From: Alphaproteobacteria bacterium
GTDB taxonomy: Bacteria > Pseudomonadota > Alphaproteobacteria > DSM-16000 > Inquilinaceae
Length of the DNA: 64,000 bases
Assembly (NCBI GenBank): GCA_028284045.1
Contig: JANQSN010000029.1
Coordinates: forward strand, 1 to 64,000
Direction: 5' to 3'
The notes beneath the pieces are model-generated. The model saw only the letters and a program-made list of their open reading frames with translations, ran no database searches and was not told where the DNA came from. The translations under genes and the position numbers were made by a program. Numbering within the stretch: the stretch's first letter is position 1; each line of letters opens with the position of its first letter. Below, piece by piece: positions 56,082 to 64,000 of the stretch.

Positions 56082-56489
56082 ATGGCCGAGACGACCGAAT
56101 TCGAACTGGTGTCGCCGGAGCGTCTGCTGATGCAGCGCCCGGTGGAAATGGTGGTGCTGCCGGGCGGCGAGGGCAACTTCGCCGCGATGGCCCGCCATGC
56201 CCCGATGATCTCCACCCTGCGCCCCGGGGTGATCGAGGTCTATGAGAAGCGGCCGGAGGCCAGCGAGAAGCTGTTCGTGGAAGGCGGCTTCGTGGAGGTC
56301 ACGCCCGAACGCTGTACCGTCCTGGCCGATACCGTGACGCCGGTTGGCGACCTGGATCGGGCGCGCATCGAACAGGATATCCGGGACCTCGGCGAGGACC
56401 TCGCCGACGCCACCACGGCGCCGGAGCGGGCCGCCGCGACCCGCGCGATGGCGATCGCCCGGGCCAAGCTGGTCGCGGTCGGCCACTGA
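56082..56489 (+). CDS. atpC: ATP synthase F1 subunit epsilon
   Basis: Rotor-associated regulatory subunit of 135 residues. The N-terminal beta-sandwich reads EFELVSPERLLMQRPVEMVVLPGGEGNFAAMARHAPMISTLRPG, followed by FVEGGFVEVTPERCTVLADTV and a helical C-terminus that can inhibit ATP hydrolysis. The ATG at 56082 is fixed by the family start; a longer open frame upstream overlaps atpD. It ends the atp operon. Confidence 0.96.
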   Translation: MAETTEFELVSPERLLMQRPVEMVVLPGGEGNFAAMARHAPMISTLRPGVIEVYEKRPEASEKLFVEGGFVEVTPERCTVLADTVTPVGDLDRARIEQDIRDLGEDLADATTAPERAAATRAMAIARAKLVAVGH

Positions 56490-56984
56490 CCGGCCGCCGC
56501 GACGGACCGCCGCGCGCGGTGCCGCCGCCCGGCTGTCGCCTGATGACCCGCCTTGCGGCCTGAGCTATAGTCTGGCCGTCATTCGCATTTGGCGGGTGCC
56601 ATGCCTGGTTGATCCCCCCCTCCTTTTCGATTCTGCTCGAAGACTCCGGATCTTCTGTCAGGTCAAAGGCGGCTCGGATGGAAAACCCGACGGGTCACTC
56701 GGATCGGCGGCCTCCGCTCCCCGTCCCCACCCACTGTCCGATGCCGGGGTCTCGCCGTTGGGTCGAAAGGGGGCCGGGCTGTGCGCCCGTCGGTGGCGGA
56801 GGAGACAGCGCATAGAGACTGGAGCATAACAATCTCCGCTTCGATAATGCGTAACGACAATATCAGTCCCACGGTGCGGTCTAGGGGACCGCGCCGACAA
56901 GGCGGAGAGGCATCATCGGCGAGGGATCAGGTGACACAGCATCAAACCCAACAGAAGCTGAAGACCGATGGCATCGAGGACACC
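56490..56984. other. Intergenic region before the beta-hydroxylase gene
   Basis: This 495-base gap contains no supported gene. Its second half is less GC-rich and holds a possible -10 hexamer GATAAT near 56842, without a clear -35. A GTG at 56931 gives an alternative, longer start for the downstream gene. No terminator with a T-run was found after atpC. Confidence 0.3.
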
Positions 56985-57725
56985 ATGTCGCGCCCCAGCC
57001 TGGTGGCGCGGGCGATGCAACGGGTGATCGACGGGGCGGAGGGACTGAACCTCAAATACTCGTCCGTCGGCAATCCGCCGGTCTTCGACAAGAGCGTCTT
57101 CCCCTGGGCATCGGAAGTCGAGGCGGAGTGGAAGCTGATCCGCGCGGAGCTGGATCAGGTGCTGGTTCGCAAGGGCGACCTGCCGGCCTTCCACGAGATC
57201 ACCTCGGAAGTGCGCTCCATCTCCAACGACCAGAACTGGAAGACCTTCCTGTTGTGCGGCTACGGCATCCGCTGTCAGGAGGCGATTCGCCAGTGCCCGG
57301 AGACCTGGCGCATCCTTCAGAAGATCCCCGGTCTGAAGTCGGCCATGTTCTCCATCTTCGAGCCGGGAAAGCACCTGCCGCCGCATCGCGGTCCCTATAA
57401 CGGCGTCCTGCGCTTCCATCTCGGGCTGATGGTGCCGGACGAGCCCGACAAGATCGGCATCCGGGTCGACGACCAGATCTGCCATTGGACGGAAGGCCAG
57501 GCGCTGATCTTCGACGACGCCTATGAGCACGAGGCGTGGAACCATTCCGACAAGGTGCGGGTGGTCCTGTTCGTCGATTTCGAGAAGCCGACCAAGTTCC
57601 CGGCCAACCTGACCAACAAGTCGGTGTTGAAGCTGTCGGTCTTCACCCCGTTCATCCAGGAAGGCTACAAGGCCCACAAAGCCTGGGAGAAGGTGTTCTA
57701 CGGCGGCGGTCAGCACCACCGGTAG
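56985..57725 (+). CDS. Aspartyl/asparaginyl beta-hydroxylase-family dioxygenase (LpxO-like)
   Basis: Fe(II)/2-oxoglutarate dioxygenase-type protein of 246 residues. The metal-binding motifs are KHLPPHRGPYNGVLRFHLGLMVP (first His) and IFDDAYEHEAWNHSDKVRVVLFVDF (second His and the 2-oxoglutarate Arg). Relatives include LpxO, which hydroxylates a lipid A acyl chain. A lipid substrate is plausible but not shown, so no symbol is given. The ATG at 56985 lies after GAGGACACC; a GTG at 56931 would add 18 residues. No transmembrane segment is obvious, unlike some LpxO proteins. Confidence 0.85.
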   Translation: MSRPSLVARAMQRVIDGAEGLNLKYSSVGNPPVFDKSVFPWASEVEAEWKLIRAELDQVLVRKGDLPAFHEITSEVRSISNDQNWKTFLLCGYGIRCQEAIRQCPETWRILQKIPGLKSAMFSIFEPGKHLPPHRGPYNGVLRFHLGLMVPDEPDKIGIRVDDQICHWTEGQALIFDDAYEHEAWNHSDKVRVVLFVDFEKPTKFPANLTNKSVLKLSVFTPFIQEGYKAHKAWEKVFYGGGQHHR

Positions 57726-57842
57726 GGGCCGGACGGAACGGTCGGATGGTCGCGATGGTCTTCAAAGCCGGCGGACCGGAGACCAGATAAAGACGGTGTT
57801 GCAGAACCATCCGGAAGCCCGCACGGGAGGAGAGACGCGAAG

Positions 57843-58061
57843 ATGCCGCTGATCCGCACCCTGGTCTGGGCCGCCGCGCGGCACGCCGCCAACAATCCGG
57901 CGGTACGCCAAGCCGTCGTCGACGCCGCCCGCAAGGCCGCCCCGGTGGTCGGCCGCGCGGCACGCGAAGCGCGCGTCGCCGCCCGCGACGCACCGCCGCT
58001 GAAGGATCCCGCCGCCTTCGCCCGGACGATCGCCGACCGGCTGCGCGACCTCCGCCGCTGA
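57843..58061 (+). CDS. Small basic alanine-rich protein
   Basis: Hypothetical protein of 72 residues starting at an ATG with a strong ribosome site (GGGAGGAGA). The sequence is mostly helical in appearance and rich in Ala and Arg (AARHAANNPAVRQAVVDAARKAAPVVGRAAREARVAARD), which would make an amphipathic, positively charged helix. No family is recognised. It lies between the beta-hydroxylase gene and a LysE exporter gene. Confidence 0.6.
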   Translation: MPLIRTLVWAAARHAANNPAVRQAVVDAARKAAPVVGRAAREARVAARDAPPLKDPAAFARTIADRLRDLRR

Positions 58062-58079
58062 TGACCACTGGCGCCAGGC

Positions 58080-58158
58080 TGAGTCGACATTCGAAAGTCC
58101 CTCCCCCTTTATGGGAGGGCTTTTGCGGTGCGCGGCGGCGATCGTCGGTCTGATGTAG
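58080..58158. repeat. MITE-like element, copy E (solo palindrome)
   Basis: One family palindrome, CCCTCCCCC-ttt-atGGGAGGG (58099-58119), with flanks that match the outer ends of copy C: GAGTCGACATTCGAAAG on the left and GGCGATCGTCGGTCTGATG on the right. The inner spacer and second palindrome are missing, so it looks like an internally deleted copy. Confidence 0.6.
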
Positions 58159-58167
58159 GGGCCCCCT

Positions 58168-58797
58168 ATGCCGTCGGCTGAGGTGCTCTGGACCTTCTTC
58201 CTGGCGGCGGCGGTGTTCGCCTACATGCCCGGCCCGGCGATGATCTATGCCGCCGCCCAGACCATCGCGCGCGGCCGGCGCGCCGGCTTGCTGGCGGCGC
58301 TGGGCATCCATATCGGCGGCTATGTCCATGTGGTGGCCGCCGCCTCGGGCTTGTCGGCGCTGTTCCGCCTAGTCCCGGAAGCCTATCTGGCGGTGAAGCT
58401 GGCGGGTGCGGCCTATCTGATGGTGATCGGCGGGCTGATGGTCCGCCAGGCGCTGCGCGGCGAGGCGGTGGCCGCGCCGACCCCGCGCAGCGGGCGGCGG
58501 GCCTTCATCGACAGCGTGCTGGTGGAGGTGCTGAACCCCAAGACGGCGATCTTCTTCCTCGCCTTCCTGCCGCAATTCGCCGTACCGGGGGCGGGGCTGC
58601 CGATCTGGGCGCAGATGCTGGTGCTCGGCACCATCGTCAACCTGATGTTTTCGTCCGCCGACATCGTCTCCGTCGGCTTCGCCGGCGCGGTCAGCCGACG
58701 GCTCGCCCGCTCCGCCACGCTACAGCGGCTGGCCCGCGCAGTCGGCGGAACGGTGCTGATCGGCCTCGGTGGTCGGCTCGCCCTCGACCGATCCTGA
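58168..58797 (+). CDS. LysE-family exporter
   Basis: Second LysE/RhtB-type exporter in the window, 209 residues, with hydrophobic helices starting LWTFFLAAAVFAYMPGPAMIYAAAQTIARGRRAGLLAALG. The family motif is VLVEVLNPKTAIFFLAFLPQF. It shares only family-level similarity with the LysE-type protein at 46441-47070. The substrate is unknown. It converges on the extensin-like gene with a 5-base gap. Confidence 0.9.
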   Translation: MPSAEVLWTFFLAAAVFAYMPGPAMIYAAAQTIARGRRAGLLAALGIHIGGYVHVVAAASGLSALFRLVPEAYLAVKLAGAAYLMVIGGLMVRQALRGEAVAAPTPRSGRRAFIDSVLVEVLNPKTAIFFLAFLPQFAVPGAGLPIWAQMLVLGTIVNLMFSSADIVSVGFAGAVSRRLARSATLQRLARAVGGTVLIGLGGRLALDRS

Positions 58798-58802
58798 GCC
58801 AT

Positions 58803-59462
58803 TCACGGCTCGCAATACGACCAGCGGCTGATATCGAAGTGGAAGTGGTCGCGATGCGCGGCATCGCTAGAGGGGCCGAGGACGACGCCGAAGATGGCGC
58901 AGGCCTGCTCCCCGACGCTCTTCAGGAACCGCTCGCGATCGTCGTCGGCCGACCAATGGTCGGCGAGCGTCACGATACGCCCATCGGCCAACTCGAAACC
59001 GGAGATGTCGACGGCGCGGGCGAAGGCATGCTCCGACAGCCGCGATGGGTCGCTGGACCGGCCCCGGCAGCTATAGGAGCCGTAGTGGTGGATGCGCACC
59101 AGGCGCTCGTCGAAATGACGCTCGGCCATCGGCAGGGCGACGCGGCGCTGGAAGTCGTCGAAGGCCAGCGCCAACGAACAACTCGTGTCCATCGGCCGGG
59201 CGAGCGGCACCGCCGACGCGGTCAGGGTGATCGCCGTCTCGATGCCGCAGCCGCGGCCGTTGCGAAAGTCGTCGATGCGGTCGAAAACGGCGCCGCGCGA
59301 CCGCAGTTCGTCGAGGCACCGCTCCCCGGACGGCCAGCGATCCGCCGTGCCGGACGGGCCCGCCGCCGGCGGATCGTCGCCGCAGGCCGCCGCCAACAGG
59401 CAGGCCAATACGGCCGCCACGCGCCCAAATCGGCCGGTACGGTATCGTGGCGGGGCCTGCAT
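58803..59462 (-). CDS. Extensin-like C-terminal domain lipoprotein
   Basis: Predicted lipoprotein of 219 residues. The signal VAAVLACLLAAAC ends in a lipobox (Cys27). The body matches the extensin-like family, which has a D-Ala-D-Ala/LD-carboxypeptidase-like fold, with SEHAFARAVDISGFELADGRIV and AHRDHFHFDISRWSYC carrying probable metal-binding His and Asp. A cell-wall peptidase role is likely but unproven. Confidence 0.83.
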   Translation of the reverse strand: MQAPPRYRTGRFGRVAAVLACLLAAACGDDPPAAGPSGTADRWPSGERCLDELRSRGAVFDRIDDFRNGRGCGIETAITLTASAVPLARPMDTSCSLALAFDDFQRRVALPMAERHFDERLVRIHHYGSYSCRGRSSDPSRLSEHAFARAVDISGFELADGRIVTLADHWSADDDRERFLKSVGEQACAIFGVVLGPSSDAAHRDHFHFDISRWSYCEP

Positions 59463-59503
59463 CTGCCTACCCTATCTTGGGGCTGCAGGGATGTCGAACA
59501 CCA

Positions 59504-59980
59504 TCATGTGGCTGTCGTGTCGAGATACGGCCGGAAGCCCTCCAGCACCGCCTGATAGACCGACCGCTTGAACGGGATGATCGCCGCCAGGACCTCGTCC
59601 GGGGTCGCCCAGCGCCAGGCGTCGAACTCCGGGGTCGCCGTGTCCAGGTCGATATCGCCATCGCGGCCGGTGAAGCGCAGCAGCACCCATTTCTGCGCCT
59701 GGCCCCGGTAGCGCCCTTTCCAGACCCGACCGGCCAGATCGGCCGGCAGGTCATAGGTCAGCCACTCCGCCAGCTCCGCCAGGGGCTCCGCCGCCGCGGT
59801 GCCCAGCTCCTCCGCCATCTCGCGCAAGGCGGCGTCGACCGGCGCCTCGCCCGCATCGATACCCCCCTGGGGCATCTGCCAGGCATCCGGCGTATCGCAT
59901 CGCCGCGCCACCAAGAGCCGCCCGGCCCCATCGGTCAGCGCAATGCCGACGCACGGGCGATAAGCCTCCGGGGCGGTCAT
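59504..59980 (-). CDS. rppH: RNA pyrophosphohydrolase
   Basis: Nudix hydrolase of 158 residues that removes pyrophosphate from the 5' end of mRNAs to start decay. The Nudix box is MPQGGIDAGEAPVDAALREMAEELG (within 36-60), preceded by RPCVGIALTDGAGRLLVARR. Late WKGRYRGQAQKWVLLRF and EFDAWRWATPDEVLAAIIPFKRSVYQAVL fit RppH well. Gene order with the deacetylase, ctpA and envC is typical of alphaproteobacteria. Confidence 0.95.
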   Translation of the reverse strand: MTAPEAYRPCVGIALTDGAGRLLVARRCDTPDAWQMPQGGIDAGEAPVDAALREMAEELGTAAAEPLAELAEWLTYDLPADLAGRVWKGRYRGQAQKWVLLRFTGRDGDIDLDTATPEFDAWRWATPDEVLAAIIPFKRSVYQAVLEGFRPYLDTTAT

Positions 59981-59993
59981 CGCGCTCCGCCTC

Positions 59994-61424
59994 TCAGCTA
60001 TCCGGCTGCAGGTTCACCAGGGCGCTGACCGGTGCCAGGTCGATGGTCTTGGCGTCCAGCGTCGCCACCCACGCGACCAAGCGGTCCAGCGTGACCGGAT
60101 AGGCATGCGCGACACCGACCGCCGCACCGCGCTCGCGCGCGATGGCCTCCAGCTCGCGCAAGCGCAGATCGATGGCGTCGCGCGTCTCGACGCTATCGAT
60201 GCGGCGGTCGACCGTGGCGCGCGAGGCGCCGACCTCGCTGGCCAGTCGCGGGGCCAGCGACGGGGCGCCGGGCCGGTTGTCGACATAGATCAGGCCGCGC
60301 CGGGCAAGGATCTGCAGCATCGGCGAGACCGCCTCGCCGTCGGTGACGAAGGCGCCGCCCATCAGGCTGACCACACCGACATAGCCCGACGCGCGGCCCA
60401 TCACCCATTCCAGGCGCTGGCGGTTCATGTCCGGCGACAGGCGGGCCAGCAGCGCCTGCGGCCCCGGATCGTCCTGCGGGTAGTTCGTCGGCTCCATCGG
60501 CAGCATCAGCAGGGTCTCGTGACCGTCGCCGCGCGCCTCGGCCATCAGGTCGGCCGTGGCCTCCGGATAGGGCATGAAGCCCAGCGTGATGTCCGGCGGC
60601 AACCGCTCGATCGTCCGCCGCGTCGCCGGGGTGTCGAGGCCCAGCCACATGACGATGATGGCGACGCGCGGGCGGTCGCGGCTGGTGTCGAAGGGCCGGG
60701 CGTAGACCCGCCAGGGCACTTCGCCGTCCGGCCCGATCTTGGGCAGAATGCCGAACGGGCTGATCTCGGTGATCGTGTCGAGCGGTGCGGCGACCAGCGG
60801 TGGGTCGACCAGACTGCCCGGCAGGCGGCTGTCGGGCTCGGCGGAGGGGCTGTCGGCCGGGACGCCGTCCGTCGCGTCGGCGACGGGGGCATCGGGGGCT
60901 TCGGGGGCCTGCGCGTCCGGCACCGGCGCGGTGGCCGAGCCGTCGGGATCGCCGTCATCGGCCGGCGGGGAATCGCCAACCGCCGGGGAATCGTCAACCG
61001 GCGGGGCATCGTCGATCGATCCGGCGTCGTCGGTCTGGGCGGTGATGAGTTGGCGCAGGCCCGGCGCCGCGGCGATCGGATCGGCTGACCCGGGGGCGGG
61101 CGCCGCCTCGGCGGACAGTGCTGGCAGCGCGAGGCTGGCGGTCAGCGACCGCGTCGCCGCCAGGCTCTCCAGCCGCATCAGGGTCGGTTCCGCCTGGACC
61201 GCCAGCCAGGTCACCGTCACCGCCGCGCCGGCCACCGAGAGGCCGAGGGCGGCCGCCAGCGGGCGGTAGTCGGTGAAGCGCGGCATCCATCGCCCGGCAA
61301 CCGCCCGGACGGCCCGACCGGCCCGGGCGACCACCGGAACACCCTGCAGGTCGGTCAGCCGTTCGCCCAGACGGCGGGCGAGCCGTCGCGCCCGCTCAAT
61401 CAGCCCGCTGACAAGACGTCGCAA
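59994..61424 (-). CDS. Divergent polysaccharide deacetylase family protein (YibQ-like)
   Basis: Membrane-anchored protein of 476 residues. A basic N-terminus and one helix (LAAALGLSVAGAAVTVTWLAV) are followed by a long acidic, Asp/Pro-rich linker (about 115-200) with repeated PP-DD units. The C-terminal domain starts at RPRVAIIVMWLGLDTPATRRTIERLPPDITLGFMPY and runs through ETLLMLPMEPTNYPQDDPGP and SLMGGAFVTDGEAVSPML. Members of this family lack the full metal triad of true deacetylases, so enzymatic activity is uncertain. It sits between ctpA and rppH. Confidence 0.9.
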   Translation of the reverse strand: MRRLVSGLIERARRLARRLGERLTDLQGVPVVARAGRAVRAVAGRWMPRFTDYRPLAAALGLSVAGAAVTVTWLAVQAEPTLMRLESLAATRSLTASLALPALSAEAAPAPGSADPIAAAPGLRQLITAQTDDAGSIDDAPPVDDSPAVGDSPPADDGDPDGSATAPVPDAQAPEAPDAPVADATDGVPADSPSAEPDSRLPGSLVDPPLVAAPLDTITEISPFGILPKIGPDGEVPWRVYARPFDTSRDRPRVAIIVMWLGLDTPATRRTIERLPPDITLGFMPYPEATADLMAEARGDGHETLLMLPMEPTNYPQDDPGPQALLARLSPDMNRQRLEWVMGRASGYVGVVSLMGGAFVTDGEAVSPMLQILARRGLIYVDNRPGAPSLAPRLASEVGASRATVDRRIDSVETRDAIDLRLRELEAIARERGAAVGVAHAYPVTLDRLVAWVATLDAKTIDLAPVSALVNLQPDS

Positions 61425-61473
61425 AATCCGACCACCCTATCGTCCTCGATGGGGTCGGTCGGCCGCCTTACCC

Positions 61474-62781
61474 TCAGCCGTCGACCCGGTCGTTGAACAA
61501 CGATACCCCGACCAAGATATCGATGGCGCGGCTCAGTTGATAGTCGAAGGCCGCCGCATCGACCGCCTCGTCGCTATCGATGCCGTCGGCCGCCGCCCCC
61601 GGCAGACCGACGGGTCCGGCGTCTTCCTCGCTGTCCAGCGCGCCGCGGAGATCCGCCTCCCGCCGCACCAGGCCGTCGTCGATCTCCTCCAGGAGCGCCT
61701 GCTCGACCCGGATATCCGGATCGATCCCCAGCGCCTGGATCGACCGGCCGGAGGGGGTGTAGTAGCGCGAGGTGGTCAGCCGCATGGCGCCATGGCCGGG
61801 CAACGGCACGATGGTCTGCACCGACCCCTTGCCGAAGGTCTCGGTGCCCAGAAGAACCGCACGCCCGTGGTCCTGCAGCGCCCCGGCGACGATTTCGGAG
61901 GCCGAGGCGGAACCGCGATTGATCAGCACCACCATCGGCAAGCCGTCGATCAGATCGCCGCCCTCCGCATCGAAGCGCTGGGCGCTGTCCTCGTCGCGCC
62001 CGCGGGTCGAAACGATCTCGCCCTGCACGAGGAAGGCGTCGGCGACGGCGATCGCCTGTTCCAACAGCCCGCCGGGATTGTTGCGCAGATCGAGCACCAA
62101 GCCGCGCAGATTGCCGTCGACATCCGCCGTCAGGGCCTCCACCGCCGCTTCCAGCCCGACTTCCGTCTGCTCGGTGAAGCTGGTGATCCGGACATAGCCG
62201 ATATTGTGGTCCAGCGGTTCGTGCCGGACGGAGCGGATGCGGATGATGTCGCGGGTGATCACGACATCGAAGGGATCCGCGTCCTCGCGCAGGATGGTCA
62301 GGGTGATGTCGGTGCCGACCTCGCCGCGCATGCGGTCAACCGCCTCGCTCAAGGTCAGACCCAGAACCTGCTCGCCGTCGAGATGGGTGATGTAGTCGCC
62401 CGACTGCAACCCGGCCTGAGAGGCCGGCGTCTCGTCGATCGGCGAGACCACCTTGACCAGTCCGTTCTCCATGGTGACTTCGATGCCCAGCCCGCCGAAT
62501 GCGCCGCGGGTCTGCACCTGCATGTCCTCGAAGTTCTCCGGCGGCAGATAGGTCGAATGGGGATCGAGCGAGGTCAGCATGCCGGAGATCGCCGCCTCGA
62601 TCAGGTCCTCGTCGGTGACTTCCTCGACATACTCCGAGCGCACCCGCTCGAACACATCGCCGAACAGGTCGAGTTGGCGATAGGTCTCGCCGCGATCGTC
62701 GGCCGCCGCGCCGAACATGAACAGGCCTGCCGCGATACCGGCGAAACCCCCGAGTACGATCGCAAGCGCACGGTAATGCAT
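61474..62781 (-). CDS. ctpA: Carboxy-terminal processing protease (S41)
   Basis: Periplasmic serine protease of 435 residues. A signal or anchor (IVLGGFAGIAAGLFMFGAAA) leads to an N-terminal domain (EDLIEAAISGMLTSLDPHSTYLPPENF) and a PDZ domain (about 90-165, GLQSGDYITHLDGEQVLGL). The catalytic region comes last, with the Ser in INRGSASASEIVAGALQDHGRAVLLGTETFGKGSVQTI and its partner Lys318 in GKGS. It degrades or trims C-termini of envelope proteins and is often linked to EnvC. The start ATG at 62781 has AAGGA about 11 bases upstream. Confidence 0.95.
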   Translation of the reverse strand: MHYRALAIVLGGFAGIAAGLFMFGAAADDRGETYRQLDLFGDVFERVRSEYVEEVTDEDLIEAAISGMLTSLDPHSTYLPPENFEDMQVQTRGAFGGLGIEVTMENGLVKVVSPIDETPASQAGLQSGDYITHLDGEQVLGLTLSEAVDRMRGEVGTDITLTILREDADPFDVVITRDIIRIRSVRHEPLDHNIGYVRITSFTEQTEVGLEAAVEALTADVDGNLRGLVLDLRNNPGGLLEQAIAVADAFLVQGEIVSTRGRDEDSAQRFDAEGGDLIDGLPMVVLINRGSASASEIVAGALQDHGRAVLLGTETFGKGSVQTIVPLPGHGAMRLTTSRYYTPSGRSIQALGIDPDIRVEQALLEEIDDGLVRREADLRGALDSEEDAGPVGLPGAAADGIDSDEAVDAAAFDYQLSRAIDILVGVSLFNDRVDG

Positions 62782-62795
62782 AGCGCGGACTTTCC

Positions 62796-64000
62796 TTATC
62801 CTTGCGTCTGGGCAGTCATCAGGCCACGGATCGGATCGACCGGCTGACCGTTCTGTCGAAACTCGAAATAGATCGACAGGGTCTCGGTATCCTGAATTTG
62901 CGGCGAAGGCGTGACCGCGATCGGCTCGCCGGCCAGTACCTGCTGTCCGACAACAACATCCAGGCGGCCGGCACCGATGATCACGGAATGATATTCGTCG
63001 GAGTGTACGAGAATCAAGATATCGCCATGGTCCTGAAACGGCCCGGCATACCGCACCTCTCCGTCCAGCGGCGCGACGATCGGGGCGCCGGGATAGGTCT
63101 CGATATCGATCCCCTGGCGCGGCGCGCCGCTGATGTCGGCGTCGTCGAAGCGGCCGACGATATCGCCGCTGGCGGGCAGCAGTACGCCGTCGCGCGAGTC
63201 GGGCAGCGCAATCGTGATGATCTCCCAACCGGCATCATCGGCCGACCCCGGCAAGGAGGCGTCCGCGCCGGCCGGGGCGTCCGTCCGGGGCGGTACCGCG
63301 CCGCCTAGGAAGGCCGGCACCGGCGGCGGGGCGGCGGCGGCCAGCACCTCCGGCGGGACCGCGCCCGGCGCCTCCTCCCCCAGCCGGCGGGCGCGGGCGC
63401 GGGCCGTCTCCAGCTCGGCCAACAGGCCGCGCAGCGTCTCCGTGCGCATCGCCGCCGCCACGCTTTCCGCCGCCAGGCGGGCATGCTCGGCACTCGCCTC
63501 GGCGAAGCGGCCTTCGCGCTCGCGGCGCAGCCGGTCGAGCGCGGCGATCTGCTCATCCAGGTCGCGGCGCAGCGCCTCCGCGGTCGCCCGCTCCTGGCCG
63601 AGTTGCTGGCGCAGCGCCGACAGTTCCACCAGCCGGTCTTCCAGCCGCGCCGCCGCCGTCTCCAACGCCGGCACGGCGGCCCGCAGCAACAGGGCGGCCC
63701 GCACGGTGTCGACCGGGGCGTCGGGCCGGGTCAGCATCGCTTCTCGCGGGACGCGGCCGAGGCGCTGCAGCGCCGCCACCAGCCGGCCGAGCTGCGCACG
63801 TTCGTCGACCAGGGCGGCCTCCGCCGCCGCGGCGTCGGCCGCAAGCGCCGACAGGCGGTCGTCGACCGCCCGCAGGCCGTCATGCTGCGCCATGATGGCC
63901 AGGGCGGCGTCGACCATGCGGCGCTGCAGCGCGCGCATCGCCCGGGCATGCTCATCGGCCTCGGCGCGGGCGGTGTCCGCCCCCTCCACCGCGCTCTGCT
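62796..64000 (-). CDS. envC: Murein hydrolase activator EnvC, 5' end outside window
   Basis: Periplasmic activator of septal amidases. The N-terminal two thirds of the visible 400 residues form a long coiled coil (ARAEADEHARAMRALQRRMVDAALAIM onward). The C-terminal LytM/M23 domain runs from GIDIETYPGAPIVAPLDGEVRYAGPF to LSIYFEFRQNGQPVDPIRGL. The catalytic His positions of active M23 enzymes (H-x-G and H-x-H) are replaced (QGID, YFEF), as in EnvC activators. The frame is open to the right edge, so the signal peptide and start lie beyond it. It is followed by ctpA after 14 bases. Confidence 0.9.
   Translation of the reverse strand, partial: QSAVEGADTARAEADEHARAMRALQRRMVDAALAIMAQHDGLRAVDDRLSALAADAAAAEAALVDERAQLGRLVAALQRLGRVPREAMLTRPDAPVDTVRAALLLRAAVPALETAAARLEDRLVELSALRQQLGQERATAEALRRDLDEQIAALDRLRREREGRFAEASAEHARLAAESVAAAMRTETLRGLLAELETARARARRLGEEAPGAVPPEVLAAAAPPPVPAFLGGAVPPRTDAPAGADASLPGSADDAGWEIITIALPDSRDGVLLPASGDIVGRFDDADISGAPRQGIDIETYPGAPIVAPLDGEVRYAGPFQDHGDILILVHSDEYHSVIIGAGRLDVVVGQQVLAGEPIAVTPSPQIQDTETLSIYFEFRQNGQPVDPIRGLMTAQTQG

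Overview
The window is GC-rich, densely coded DNA from an alphaproteobacterium, probably of the Rhodospirillales type. This rests on gene order: ffh-rpsP-rimM-trmD-rplS; atpHAGDC without the membrane subunits; envC-ctpA-divergent polysaccharide deacetylase-rppH; and a GcvA-type regulator beside a DUF1127 gene. Genus cannot be read from the sequence. I see no rRNA, tRNA, CRISPR, phage or intact insertion sequence.

Layout. 1-2754: the end of a secreted TPR protein and ispE. 3017-4992: a DUF1127 protein divergent from a LysR regulator, then a small membrane protein. 5101-9661: an RND efflux pair. 9762-13148: an orphan YnjB-type binding protein, an MlaC-family protein and HutF. 13428-18567: the SRP/ribosome operon with xthA. 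18586-21606: a CBS protein and a DsbD-like reductase. 21770-34837: a complete HybOABC [NiFe] hydrogenase with HybD, HypABCDEF and a c-type cytochrome, nearly all on the minus strand. 35279-45085: a cobalamin uptake locus with two cobalamin riboswitches, one before tonB and one before btuB, then an unrecognised gene, btuF, btuC, btuD, a DsrE-like gene and a PaaK-like ligase. 45219-50726: stress and envelope genes (MsrBA fusion, LysE, AI-2E permease, response regulator, small DUF1127, cytochrome b561, YceI). 51433-56489: atpHAGDC. 56985-64000: a beta-hydroxylase, LysE, extensin-like lipoprotein, rppH, divergent polysaccharide deacetylase, ctpA and the body of envC.

How the parts work together. 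HybO and HybC form the periplasmic H2-oxidising core, HybA and HybB pass electrons to the quinone pool, and HypA-F with HybD build and mature the NiFe centre. A Crp/Fnr-type box lies 41.5 bp upstream of a plausible start point before hybO, which suggests oxygen control. In the B12 locus, TonB energises BtuB at the outer membrane and BtuFCD carries the ligand across the inner membrane; both transcripts should be shut off by cobalamin.

The most notable non-coding signal is a family of MITE-like elements built from a C-rich/G-rich palindrome, with two near full-length copies of about 245 bp and three shorter derivatives. Other points of interest are a 37-residue membrane peptide beside a palindrome-dense promoter region near the hydrogenase, and the unrecognised gene inside the B12 operon.
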